From the NCBI GenBank assembly GCA_900541575.1, contig UQKO01000032.1:1-28482 (forward strand): a stretch of DNA of 28,482 bases, written 5' to 3'. Origin of the DNA: an uncultured Prevotella sp. (GTDB lineage Bacteria > Bacteroidota > Bacteroidia > Bacteroidales > Bacteroidaceae). The position numbers and the translations under genes are program-made. The notes under the pieces are model-generated. The model searched no databases. It was given only the letters and a program-made list of their open reading frames with translations, and had not been told where the DNA came from. This document shows positions 16,988 through 24,862 of the stretch, piece after piece (positions within the stretch are counted from its first letter, which is position 1; the number at the start of each line of letters is the position of its first letter).

Positions 16988-17152
16988 TTATCAAGCTAAA
17001 ACATAGGCCATTCCGTTTCTATTTGAAGATCTTCCCATCGTTCACTGGGCGGTGAACGCTCAGTCACCGGGCGGTGAACGATGAGTCACTGGGCGGTGAA
17101 CGACGGGAAGATGGCCATTTGGAAACAGAAAGACGGCCATCTAAGGACGGCA
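16988..17152 (+). repeat. Copy B of the flanking element, with three 22-bp tandem units
   Basis: Homologous to copy A (11910-12024) in direct orientation. The core is expanded to three 22-bp units from 17042 to 17107, each TCAC(T/C)GGGCGGTGAACG plus a variable 4 bases. Each unit contains the inverted arms TTCAC/GTGAA or TCACCG/CGGTGA. Outer arms ATCTTCCC (17029-17036) and GGGAAGAT (17105-17112) are also complementary, so the whole can fold. It lies upstream of susC. Confidence 0.7.
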
Positions 17153-17358
17153 AAAACGAAGTCTCTAAACGTCACCCAGAAAGGACTTGAACAACGTAGC
17201 ATTCTGCAGAGCCAACAAATTAGTAATGAAACTTCTCCAACACTCACCAATGACGAGATGATGGCACGCATACGAAGTTTCCTTGCGGGAAACATCAAAG
17301 AAATCTAAACCATTTTTGTTTCATACCCTTTGCTTTTATGGAGTTGCGGATTTTAGAA

Positions 17359-17401
17359 TATATAGTTAGTGGCGGGCTATCAGACCGCCACTAACTATAT
17401 A
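17359..17401 (-). terminator. Long hairpin after the GH123 gene
   Basis: TATATAGTTAGTGGCGG (17359-17375) pairs perfectly over 17 bp with CCGCCACTAACTATATA (17385-17401), with a 9-nt loop. It begins 27 nt beyond the GH123 stop. There is no long U-tract on either side, so it is a probable rather than certain terminator. Confidence 0.65.
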
Positions 17402-17427
17402 CGAAACATAAAGACTGACTAGAAGAT

Positions 17428-19104
17428 TCACCTTTCACTCAAGTCAGCATTATCATTTACTACCTGTTCTAACTTTCTAACCATCTCGGCCGCCGTGCGT
17501 CCTTCGGGGATTCCTGCAGGAGCAAATTCTCTCACTGCTTCGTTAAGACGACGAAGCAAATCATTCTGTCCCTTGGCTTGATATTCCTCACGGAGCAAAC
17601 GTATCTTTTCAGCTAAAGCCACACCTTCGATGAAACGTTCATAACGCACAGATGATCTCGGACCAGGATAAATCAAATAAGTGTCGCCTGGAGCAAAAAG
17701 GCGAAAACGCGTATCCTCTAAAGGACGATCGGCCCAATTCATCCACGACCAATGAAGATAGCCATCGAAGCCGTTGGCCACGCAGTGTACAGGCAAATAA
17801 GCAGCTTCGGCAGAAAGAGAGTTCGAGAAGATATTGGGCTCTGTATTGCTACAACAAGTATAGGTGGTAGAGGGCCATCCCTTAGCTTGGCGCACAGCAA
17901 GTTCTTCTGCAGGAAAATGTTCGCCAAAGCCTATGCAGTAGTCGTAGAGTTTGTCAGAGAGTTCCTTGTGGTAAGTGCCCGCCAATGCCATTTTCATGCC
18001 AGGCACGGCTTCTTGTGCCACCCGATAGGCATCGAGCATATTGTTGAGCCCACGTTCGTCCATGGCTATACACGTTTTATCATACCATCCTTTCTCCTTC
18101 AGATGCTGTGCAAAGTTCTTGAGGAAATGGCTCCAAAGGGTACGATATTCTTCCGAACTTGTGGTTGTCTTGAGATCGGCGTCCTTACCCTGCGCTTCAT
18201 CATAGTAGCGAAACGACATATCCCAAGGCACCATGGAGAAGCAATTGATCTGCTTGTCGATGCCACACTCGGCACAGAGCGTCACCCAACGATCGAACAC
18301 AGTATAGTCGTAGCGCCAAGTGCCGTCCTTACAGAGCGTGGTCTGCACCATGGGCGAGAATTTGTCGTGGCTCTGATCGCCCCAAGGCTCGTAGAAGAGG
18401 ATGGCCGACACCACCTTCTGTCCCGAACGAGCCAAAAGTTTCAGATACGGACGAAGCGCTTCTATGTGAGCATCGCTCCAACGCTCCACACCGAGTAGGC
18501 GCGAGAGGGAGTAAGGCTGCTGCCAAAAGTCTACATGAAACTTCTGCTCCTTGGGCGAAGGAAGCGTGCGAGCGTTGACGCTGATGGAGAGTTGCAGACG
18601 CTTAACGATCCGCTTCGTATCAGCATTGACCACCTCGAGCTGTGCATGATGCACCCCCGCCGTAGCCGTGGTGGGAATGTCGATGGTGCACCATATGGGG
18701 TGAGCTGTCTTCGACTCTACTGTTTGCGGCTGATCGAGGTCGATCACATCAGGCACGGAGTAAGGGGTGAGATCGGTGGGATGATAACCGCAGTATTGAT
18801 AGTTGTCAGTAGTGACGTAGTTGACAAAGCGGGCTGTAGCTTGTGTCAGCGCATCATCGCCCTTCTTTGAAACAAGGCGCACTTGCAAACGAGCACCATC
18901 CGTAGGAGCATAGATTACGGCTTGCACACCAAGGCGCTCGCCACGCCATGCGCTGACCAGCGTGTCGGTGGTGAAGTGTAACGAAGGGCGTTCGTTTTGA
19001 GCAAAGTGAATGTCTTTCGACGCCCATGAGGCGGTAAGGTCGGACTGCGCATGGACCGCAAATGCAGTAGAGCAGAACATTAGGGGAAGGAGGATGGATT
19101 TCAT
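17428..19104 (-). CDS. Secreted GH123-type beta-N-acetylgalactosaminidase (DUF4091)
   Basis: A 558-residue exported glycosidase. It has a signal peptide (MKSILLPLMFCSTAFAVHA), an N-terminal beta-sandwich (to about residue 220: WCTIDIPTTATAGVHHAQLEV), and a TIM barrel beginning near FHVDFWQQPYSLSRL. The adjacent pair Asp349-Glu350 in CIAMDERG matches the catalytic Asp-Glu of GH123 enzymes, which use the substrate N-acetyl group and release GalNAc from glycosphingolipids. YLHWSWMNWADRP and FAPGDTYLIYPG near the end are typical of the DUF4091 region. I chose the ATG at 19104 because it starts the signal peptide and lies 43 nt after a good promoter; the frame is open to 19242 but that part is upstream of the promoter. 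Specificity is inferred. Confidence 0.85.
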   Translation of the reverse strand: MKSILLPLMFCSTAFAVHAQSDLTASWASKDIHFAQNERPSLHFTTDTLVSAWRGERLGVQAVIYAPTDGARLQVRLVSKKGDDALTQATARFVNYVTTDNYQYCGYHPTDLTPYSVPDVIDLDQPQTVESKTAHPIWCTIDIPTTATAGVHHAQLEVVNADTKRIVKRLQLSISVNARTLPSPKEQKFHVDFWQQPYSLSRLLGVERWSDAHIEALRPYLKLLARSGQKVVSAILFYEPWGDQSHDKFSPMVQTTLCKDGTWRYDYTVFDRWVTLCAECGIDKQINCFSMVPWDMSFRYYDEAQGKDADLKTTTSSEEYRTLWSHFLKNFAQHLKEKGWYDKTCIAMDERGLNNMLDAYRVAQEAVPGMKMALAGTYHKELSDKLYDYCIGFGEHFPAEELAVRQAKGWPSTTYTCCSNTEPNIFSNSLSAEAAYLPVHCVANGFDGYLHWSWMNWADRPLEDTRFRLFAPGDTYLIYPGPRSSVRYERFIEGVALAEKIRLLREEYQAKGQNDLLRRLNEAVREFAPAGIPEGRTAAEMVRKLEQVVNDNADLSER

Positions 19105-19146
19105 ATATAGTCTTTGAATATTCGCTTTTTGATGAATAAGGAGTAG

Positions 19147-19177
19147 CAAATTTACTATTTGCAGCCCGTGATGACAA
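19147..19177 (-). promoter_or_regulatory. Promoter of the GH123 gene
   Basis: On the minus strand TTG (19177-19175), a 20-nt spacer and TAAATTTG (19154-19147) match the Bacteroidetes -33/-7 consensus exactly. A weaker plus-strand counterpart (TTG 19197-19199, TAAATTCG 19218-19225) may serve the divergent lipoprotein gene. Confidence 0.7.
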
Positions 19178-19247
19178 GAAAAAGGCAACAAAATGCTTGA
19201 AATTGCGCATTTCTGATTAAATTCGCCCATTCTTAGAAGCATCTATT

Positions 19248-19670
19248 ATGAGACATACTCCACTCATTATCCTGTTGCTCGCTGGACTCACAGTCCTAAC
19301 CACTCTTACGGGTTGTCTGAAGAAGCGCTCTAAGGTGGAAGAATCGTACTACGAATGGGAGCCGGACAAGCCTACTCACGAAGACAGCATGCGCATAGAC
19401 AGCCTTGTAAGAGAATACTATGCGAAGAAGACTCGCGACTCCATACGCTACGTGAAAGACTCCATAAAGTATGAACGATACCGACGAACGCATCCCCACG
19501 AATATGAGGAGGATGAGGAGGACGAAGCTGAGCGAAAAGCTCGGGAGAAAAAGCAATGGGACGAGTTTAATCGTGCCAACGATCCTGGATTCTACCGACA
19601 GTATGAACGCGGATTCGATGGAGAGAACTACGACCCTGCACTCGATGGATTTGAGGAAGACAATGAATAG
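19248..19670 (+). CDS. Small charged lipoprotein of unknown function
   Basis: A 140-residue protein with a lipoprotein signal (MRHTPLIILLLAGLTVLTTL then TGC at the lipobox), so it is probably anchored in a membrane. The rest is highly charged and low in complexity: repeated DS(I/M)R words (DSMRIDSLV, RDSIRYVKDSIKY), an acidic run EYEEDEEDEAERK, and a tail rich in Asp, Glu and Tyr. It is likely helical or disordered. No family is recognised. It is divergent from the GH123 gene and 34 nt before the thioesterase gene, so it may share a transcript with the latter. Confidence 0.75.
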   Translation: MRHTPLIILLLAGLTVLTTLTGCLKKRSKVEESYYEWEPDKPTHEDSMRIDSLVREYYAKKTRDSIRYVKDSIKYERYRRTHPHEYEEDEEDEAERKAREKKQWDEFNRANDPGFYRQYERGFDGENYDPALDGFEEDNE

Positions 19671-19704
19671 CGTGCCTTCTCACCATTCTACATAAATAAA
19701 ATCA

Positions 19705-20151
19705 ATGAATACTACAGAAGATACTCAGGTTACCGCCGAACACTACCATCACCGGTTGCCCATTCAGATAAGATTCAACGACGTGGACCGCTACGGCCAT
19801 GTGAACAACAATGCCTACTTTGCCTACTACGACCTGGGCAAAGATGAATACTTGCGCAACGTGCTCCGCACGAACTATCGCGGCACGGACGTGGTGCCCG
19901 TCATAGCCAATATCAACGCCGACTTTATACTGCCTATATTCTATGGCGATGAGATTGTGATGGAGACGCGCGTATCGCACATCGGACAGAAGAGTTTCAC
20001 ACTCAAACAGCGTGCCATCAATTTGCGCACCAATAAGGTGGTGTGTCAATGCTCCACAGTGATGGTTTGCTTCAACCTCAAGAAGCAAGAATCTGCGCTA
20101 CTGCCTGAAGCTTATCGCAAGGCGTTTGAAGACTACGAAGCAGACCATTAA
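19705..20151 (+). CDS. Acyl-CoA thioesterase, hotdog fold (YbgC/FadM type)
   Basis: A 148-residue cytoplasmic hotdog-fold protein. The N-terminal HRLPIQIRFNDVDRYGHVNNNAYFAYYD contains the 4-hydroxybenzoyl-CoA thioesterase signature (Asp in DVDRYGHVNN), followed by the long strand region FYGDEIVMETRVSHIGQKSFTLKQRAIN. It should hydrolyse an acyl-CoA; the chain is unknown. Start ATG 19705. The last codons (EDYEADH) are copied as a 26-bp near-repeat 56 bp downstream in the gap before aroB. It is upstream of aroB in the same direction. Confidence 0.88.
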   Translation: MNTTEDTQVTAEHYHHRLPIQIRFNDVDRYGHVNNNAYFAYYDLGKDEYLRNVLRTNYRGTDVVPVIANINADFILPIFYGDEIVMETRVSHIGQKSFTLKQRAINLRTNKVVCQCSTVMVCFNLKKQESALLPEAYRKAFEDYEADH

Positions 20152-20209
20152 ACATCTTTTCGTCCCAGGCCTCGGGCGGGGGTGAAGACTACAAAGCCGA
20201 CCATTAAAC
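20128..20209 (+). repeat. Short direct duplication of the thioesterase 3' end
   Basis: A 26-bp segment at 20128-20153 recurs at 20184-20209 with two differences. The second copy would encode EDYKADH-stop but is outside the gene. It looks like a local duplication relic. Confidence 0.7.
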
Positions 20210-20254
20210 TCAATAGACGGCGCTTTGCGCCTAAACTTACTAAACTCCATTTCC

Positions 20255-21301
20255 ATGCAACAGATAGTCTATTCTCACAACATAACCTCGTGCATTGACC
20301 AACTTTGCACCGAGAGCGAAGCCGACCGCGTGTTTCTACTCACTGATGAAACTACCGAACGCCTTTGCCGTCCACTTCTCAATGAGAGCCAAGCAATGAA
20401 GGAGACCCAAAGCATTGTAATAGGTGCTACGGACACACACAAGACACTTGAAACTTTGGCCAATGTGTGGAAAGCATTGAGCAATGGCAAGGCTTCCCGC
20501 CAATCACTGATAATCAATCTCGGAGGCGGCATGGTGACCGACCTCGGAGGCTTTGCCGCAGCTAGCTTTAAACGAGGCATTGACTTTATCAACATCCCTA
20601 CCACACTGCTCGCCATGGTCGACGCTGCCGTGGGAGGAAAGACGGGCATCAACTTCAACGGATTAAAAAATGAAATTGGCGCTTTCAAGGAGGCTCGCAG
20701 CGTTGTAGTAGATACGGAGTTCCTCCGTACCCTCGACGATGAGAATCTGCGGTCAGGCTATGCAGAAATGCTAAAGCACTCTCTTCTCGAGAATGCTTCT
20801 ATGTGGGCCAACCACATGAAGTTCAGCCTCGACGAGCCCGACTATGCTCACCTACAGGAACTCGTAAAGCAAAGCATCGACTGCAAACAGCGCATCGTAA
20901 CAGAGGATCCCCACGAACATGGCATACGCAAAGCCCTAAACCTAGGCCACACCGTGGGCCATGCTTTCGAGAGTCTAGCTTTAGAGCAAGAGCGCCCCAT
21001 TCTCCACGGCTATGCCGTAGCCTATGGTCTGCTGTGCGAACTCTACCTCAGCGCCATACACAGCGGATTCCCCACCGAGCAGATGCAGCAAACGGTTCGC
21101 TTCATTCGTGAAAACTATGGAGAATTTCCATTTACGTGTGACGACTATCCCCACCTCTACGAACTCATGCTCCACGACAAAAAGAATGTGGGCGGCGTGA
21201 TCAACTTCACCCTTCTCAGCGGCATCGGACAGGTGGGACTCAACCAGCATCTCTCACAAGAACAGGTATACGAGAGCTTCGACTTCTTCCGCGAGGGATG
21301 A
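20255..21301 (+). CDS. aroB: 3-dehydroquinate synthase
   Basis: Converts DAHP to 3-dehydroquinate, the second step of the shikimate pathway; needs NAD+ and a divalent metal. The 348 residues are slightly shorter than average but complete. The nucleotide-binding GGGMVTDLGGFAAASFKRG is followed by NIPTTLLAMVDAAVGGKTGIN, GYAEMLKHSL (a metal-binding Glu), and KALNLGHTVGHAFE (metal-binding His). The ATG at 20255 (MQQIVYSHN) is preferred to an in-frame TTG at 20225, which would add ten unlikely residues. The following gap (21302-21466) carries dispersed repeats and no terminator. Confidence 0.96.
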   Translation: MQQIVYSHNITSCIDQLCTESEADRVFLLTDETTERLCRPLLNESQAMKETQSIVIGATDTHKTLETLANVWKALSNGKASRQSLIINLGGGMVTDLGGFAAASFKRGIDFINIPTTLLAMVDAAVGGKTGINFNGLKNEIGAFKEARSVVVDTEFLRTLDDENLRSGYAEMLKHSLLENASMWANHMKFSLDEPDYAHLQELVKQSIDCKQRIVTEDPHEHGIRKALNLGHTVGHAFESLALEQERPILHGYAVAYGLLCELYLSAIHSGFPTEQMQQTVRFIRENYGEFPFTCDDYPHLYELMLHDKKNVGGVINFTLLSGIGQVGLNQHLSQEQVYESFDFFREG

Positions 21302-21304
21302 GCC

Positions 21305-21450
21305 GTGAAGTTGAGTTGAAGAGTTGAAGAGTTGAGAAGTTAAGAGGTTACTTTAAAACCTCAAAACTAAAACGGAACGAAGCGACCTTTCTAAACACAA
21401 CAAGAGGCAAAAGGTTACTTTATAACCTAAAACCTCAAAACTAGAAACTG
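21305..21450. repeat. GTTGAAGA tandem words and AACCTCAAAACT-type repeats after aroB
   Basis: An 8-bp-like tandem (GTTGAAGA, GTTGAAGA, GTTGAGAA, GTTAAGAG) at about 21311-21346 is followed by two copies of an inverted motif, GAGGTTACTTTAAAACCTC (21345-21363) and AGGTTACTTTATAACCT (21412-21428), each next to CTCAAAACTA. The second motif is shared with 3704-3741 and 5158-5273. No gene lies here. Confidence 0.55.
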
Positions 21451-21466
21451 AACATAGCCCTCTACA

Positions 21467-22753
21467 ATGAAAACATCTTTTATCACCTCCACACGGAAGT
21501 GGAACCGCACGATGGCTCTGCTCGAACATGCACTATCGCTCTTGGTGGTGTTCTTCATGCTCGTAGCTGCCACCCTATGGACGGGACGGCTCTTTGGCCA
21601 CGACATAGGGATTTCGAAAAGTGCACAGAGCGGTGTTGCCCAATCGAAATTGGCCGTTAAGCCTACCGATGCTCAGCTAAAGCAGATGGGCATCAACCCT
21701 CAGCAAATAAAACTCGAAGAGCGCGACTCGGCTTCGTGGAATGTGCGATCATCTGAAGGAAGTCAGGCTATGCTTGGCACCGTGATTTCAACCGACCCTT
21801 ATGCCCACGCAGACCAAGGATTTGCCGGACCCACTCCTTTATATATATACATTGATGGGCAAGGCAAGGTTTGCCAAATCGTTGCTGCCGACAATGCTGA
21901 TACGCCCCATCTTTTCAACAATGCCTTTAGCCACATCACACCGCAATATGTGGGAAAGACTGCAGAAGAGGCTACACAAGTCAAGGTGGACGCCGTGACA
22001 GGTGCCACTTTTTCAAGCCGTGCCATCATAGCCAATGTGCAGAAGTCGCTTGCCTCTTATAGTAGCGCTTCTGCCTCTGCCGACAAGGCGCCCACCATTG
22101 GTTGGGGCAAGGGCATCGCCGTGGTCATAGTTCTGCTGCTCGGCGCGGGCATTAGTCTGCTCTTCCGGGGCAACAGACCGCTACGCGTGGTGCAATTAGT
22201 GCTCAATGTCCTGGTGCTGGGCTTCTGGTGCGGACAGTTTCTTTCGCTCTCATTGCTGCGCGGATGGATTGCCAACGGCATCGACGTAGGAGCTACTTGG
22301 CCCACACTATTGGTGCTCATCGTAGCGATTGCCATGCCACTTATCAAGAATAAGCATTATTACTGCACATGGATTTGCCCTTATGGCAGTTTGCAAGAGT
22401 TGACCTCGCGTCTTCCCTTCCCCAAAATTCACTGTTCTGCAGCTGTCTATCGATGGATGTCAAGAGTGCGTATGACGGTGTTCTGCTTACTCATGCTCTT
22501 GCTCTGGGCAGCCTTCTGGGGCGGCGAAGTGCTCGACTATGAACCTTTCACGGCCTTCCTCTTCACCACGGCTATGCCTGCCGTGATTATCTTGGCCGCA
22601 GCTTTCGTATTGGCAAGTTGCTTTGTGCCCCGATTGTGGTGTCGTAGTCTGTGTCCTATGGGCCAACTGCTCGACTTCGCTGAAGATTCCACATCGCGGA
22701 AAACTCCGATTCTGAAGAATAAATGTAAAACTCTGATTCAAAAGAATAAGTAA
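21467..22753 (+). CDS. Membrane FMN-binding / NosR-NapH-like CX3CP electron-transfer protein
   Basis: A 428-residue membrane redox protein. An N-terminal helix (ALSLLVVFFMLVAATLWTG) is followed by an extracytoplasmic FMN-binding domain with the flavinylation motif D175-A-V-T-G-A-T181, where Thr181 is the expected covalent FMN site (attached by ApbE in known cases). Four or five further helices come next. Two CX3CP motifs at the membrane, Cys300/Cys304 (CTWICPYG) and Cys392/Cys396 (CRSLCPMG), are those of NosR/NapH-type proteins. No separate ferredoxin CxxCxxC motif is seen. It probably passes electrons across the membrane to a periplasmic acceptor, with the coupled nitroreductase as a candidate. 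The stop codon overlaps the next start (TAATG). No apbE gene is in the window. Confidence 0.85.
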   Translation: MKTSFITSTRKWNRTMALLEHALSLLVVFFMLVAATLWTGRLFGHDIGISKSAQSGVAQSKLAVKPTDAQLKQMGINPQQIKLEERDSASWNVRSSEGSQAMLGTVISTDPYAHADQGFAGPTPLYIYIDGQGKVCQIVAADNADTPHLFNNAFSHITPQYVGKTAEEATQVKVDAVTGATFSSRAIIANVQKSLASYSSASASADKAPTIGWGKGIAVVIVLLLGAGISLLFRGNRPLRVVQLVLNVLVLGFWCGQFLSLSLLRGWIANGIDVGATWPTLLVLIVAIAMPLIKNKHYYCTWICPYGSLQELTSRLPFPKIHCSAAVYRWMSRVRMTVFCLLMLLLWAAFWGGEVLDYEPFTAFLFTTAMPAVIILAAAFVLASCFVPRLWCRSLCPMGQLLDFAEDSTSRKTPILKNKCKTLIQKNK

Positions 22754-23397
22754 TGAATAAGTATAAGATTGTTTCACTCGTGCTCGTCATCGCGCTTCTC
22801 GCCACGATGGCACACCTCGTTGCCACTCATAAGCAGGCTTCACAATCAAGTTCCACGGAAGCGACCAATACGGCAGAAGTGGTGATGCACAACATACTGT
22901 CGCGCAAAAGCGTGCGCTCGTATACCGACCGCGCGGTAAGTCGCGAACAACTCGACACCCTCGTTCGCGCTGCCATGGCGGCTCCCACAGGCCGCGACAT
23001 GCGTCCGTGGAAATTTATCGTCGTAGACAATAAGGCCACGATCGACTCACTCGCCCCTCTCCTCCCCTACGCCAAGATGCTCAAAGAAGCACAAGCAGCC
23101 ATCGTGGTGTGTGGCGACCTTAGCATAACTGACGACAATGGGAAGCCTTCTACCAACTGGACATTCGACTGTTCTGCAGCTACAGAGAACCTTCTTCTCC
23201 AAGCCGAAGCAATGGGATTGGGCGCCGTATGGACAGGCGTTTATCCTTACGAAGAACGCGTTGCCGTGGTGAAGAAAGCATTCCGGCTGCCTAGCTATAT
23301 CGAACCTCTTTGCGTTATTCCCATTGGCTATCCGAAAGGCAACCCGCAACCTAAAGACAAATATAAGAAAGAGAATATTCACTACAATCAGTGGTAA
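22753..23397 (+). CDS. Membrane-anchored or exported nitroreductase-family flavoprotein
   Basis: A 214-residue protein of the FMN-dependent nitroreductase fold. It starts with a hydrophobic signal or anchor (YKIVSLVLVIALLATMAHLV), unusual for this mostly cytoplasmic family, followed by a short linker. The nitroreductase core has ILSRKSVRSYTDRAVSREQL with the phosphate-binding Arg-x-Ser-x-Arg pattern, AAMAAPTGRDMRPWKFIVV, and LLLQAEAMGLGAVWTGVYP. Its ATG overlaps the stop of the FMN-binding protein by one base, so the two are translationally coupled. This points to a periplasmic flavoenzyme reduced by its partner. The true substrate is unknown. Confidence 0.87.
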   Translation: MNKYKIVSLVLVIALLATMAHLVATHKQASQSSSTEATNTAEVVMHNILSRKSVRSYTDRAVSREQLDTLVRAAMAAPTGRDMRPWKFIVVDNKATIDSLAPLLPYAKMLKEAQAAIVVCGDLSITDDNGKPSTNWTFDCSAATENLLLQAEAMGLGAVWTGVYPYEERVAVVKKAFRLPSYIEPLCVIPIGYPKGNPQPKDKYKKENIHYNQW

Positions 23398-23512
23398 GTA
23401 GCAAGCATCTTTCCACCGACATTGCATGCACGAAGCATGCTATTCTCACAATTCTCACATAAAATCTCTGATACAACGCACACAACCCGTGGATACTTCC
23501 AACAAAACACCT

Positions 23513-24451
23513 ATGACTAACACATCCTCAACATCGCGCCAAGTGACCCTTGGCTTTATTGTAGGCTTAATAGCCGCTATCTGCTATGGTTTCATCCCCT
23601 TCTTTACGCTCCCCATCAAGCACGATGAGACTTCGCCCGACTTCATGTCCGACCCCACGATTCTATTTTATCGCTTCGGATTTGCTAGCATCATCGTAGC
23701 TCTATGCATGTTAGTACAGCGTAAAAGTTTTAAGGTGACGCGTGGTGAACTTGTGACCTTAATCTATCTCTCATTCATCTCTGATGGTTCAGCGCTCTTC
23801 CTCATCGACGGCTACAATTATATGTCGAGTGGTGTTGCCACCACACTCCATTTTATGTACCCCGTGGTAACAGCCATTATCATGATGACATTCTACAACG
23901 AAGCCCGTCGCTTCAGCACCATCTTTGCCGTGTGCATGGCCGTAGCTGGTGTGGGCATTCTTTCTTGGGACCCCACAGGAAACACGAGTCTAAAGGGAGT
24001 GATTATCGTTCTCATCTCTGCCGTGTGTTATGCACTCTATATCATCCGCGTGAATCGTTCGCGTGCTGCCACAATGGATGGAACGAAGTTGGTGTTCTAC
24101 GTCATGTTCATCGGTGCGCTCATCTTCGGTGCTGAAGCCCTGCGTCAAGGCAACTTCAAGCCCATCACTACGGAACTTCAAATAAGCAATCTGCTCTCGC
24201 TCTCACTCGTCTGCACCTTCGTGACCAACGTAGCCCTTGTATATAGTGTAAAGCGAATCGGAAGTACTATGGTGGCCGTTCTCGGGGCACTCGAGCCATT
24301 GACTGCTGTCATCGTGGGGTGCCTCATATTCAAAGAAGCATTCACCTGGCAAGTCATCATTGGCATCGCGCTCATCATCCCCGCCGTTCTGCTCATTATA
24401 TGGTCAAGGAAACAGCATGGAAAGGACAGTGCCTCTGCCAATGAGAAATAA
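23513..24451 (+). CDS. EamA/DMT-family transporter
   Basis: A 312-residue inner-membrane protein with about ten hydrophobic helices in two repeated halves: LGFIVGLIAAICYGFIPFF and ILFYRFGFASIIVALCMLV in the first half, VIIVLISAVCYALYIIRVNRS starting the second, and VAVLGALEPLTAVIVGCLIFKEAFTWQVIIGIALIIPAVLLII at the end, the typical EamA closing pattern. Such proteins export metabolites or amino acids; the substrate cannot be told. I chose the ATG at 23513 (MTNTSSTSRQ) because the 29 codons before it are not family-like. It is 115 nt after the nitroreductase, so it may be a separate unit. Confidence 0.85.
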   Translation: MTNTSSTSRQVTLGFIVGLIAAICYGFIPFFTLPIKHDETSPDFMSDPTILFYRFGFASIIVALCMLVQRKSFKVTRGELVTLIYLSFISDGSALFLIDGYNYMSSGVATTLHFMYPVVTAIIMMTFYNEARRFSTIFAVCMAVAGVGILSWDPTGNTSLKGVIIVLISAVCYALYIIRVNRSRAATMDGTKLVFYVMFIGALIFGAEALRQGNFKPITTELQISNLLSLSLVCTFVTNVALVYSVKRIGSTMVAVLGALEPLTAVIVGCLIFKEAFTWQVIIGIALIIPAVLLIIWSRKQHGKDSASANEK

Positions 24452-24694
24452 CACATCCCCTTTCTCCTCTTAAATGTTTGTTTATTATCACCATACTTTC
24501 GTTGAATGTTGAACTTCTTTCCGTACTAAGAGACCATTTTCCCGTCTGCCTCCCTAGGGTAGCAGAGCCATAAAATGCTCATTTCTTTATGACTAACCGT
24601 AAACTGATAAACGACTAGTTTTTACTATCTAGAACTCTACATAAGTACGTTAGCACGGAATAACGTCACTCTATACGAAAAACGACATTCCCCT
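24452..24694. other. Gene-free spacer after the DMT transporter
   Basis: About 240 bp with no gene or clear signal, ending in a strong bidirectional terminator that separates convergent genes. Confidence 0.5.
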
Positions 24695-24739
24695 AAAACA
24701 CCGACTGGCGACCACAAAATGGTCACCAGTCGGTGTTTT
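24695..24739. terminator. Bidirectional intrinsic terminator
   Basis: AAAACACCGACTGGCGACCA (24695-24714) pairs with TGGTCACCAGTCGGTGTTTT (24720-24739) over 20 positions with one mismatch and a 5-nt loop. The A-tract on the left and T-tract on the right suit both strands. It lies between the plus-strand transporter and the minus-strand NUDIX gene. Confidence 0.85.
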
Positions 24740-24862
24740 GGTAAAGCCGCACATTATAGATAAGAATGCGGTAAATAAAGACGTTTTCAATAGCATGTTA
24801 GTCCACCATCAGAATAAGGCTCTTTATATTTCAGAATGAATAGAGGCACACTGATGCAAACG

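Noticed and set aside
17042..17107. Three regular repeats, possible CRISPR array
   Set aside because: The units are contiguous at 22 bp with only 4 variable bases; there are no spacers of usual length and no cas genes.
17081..17308. 75-codon plus-strand ORF upstream of the GH123 gene end
   Set aside because: Its first third is a translation of the repeat element; no family, signal or promoter was recognised. The C-terminal part looks faintly protein-like, but not enough to call.
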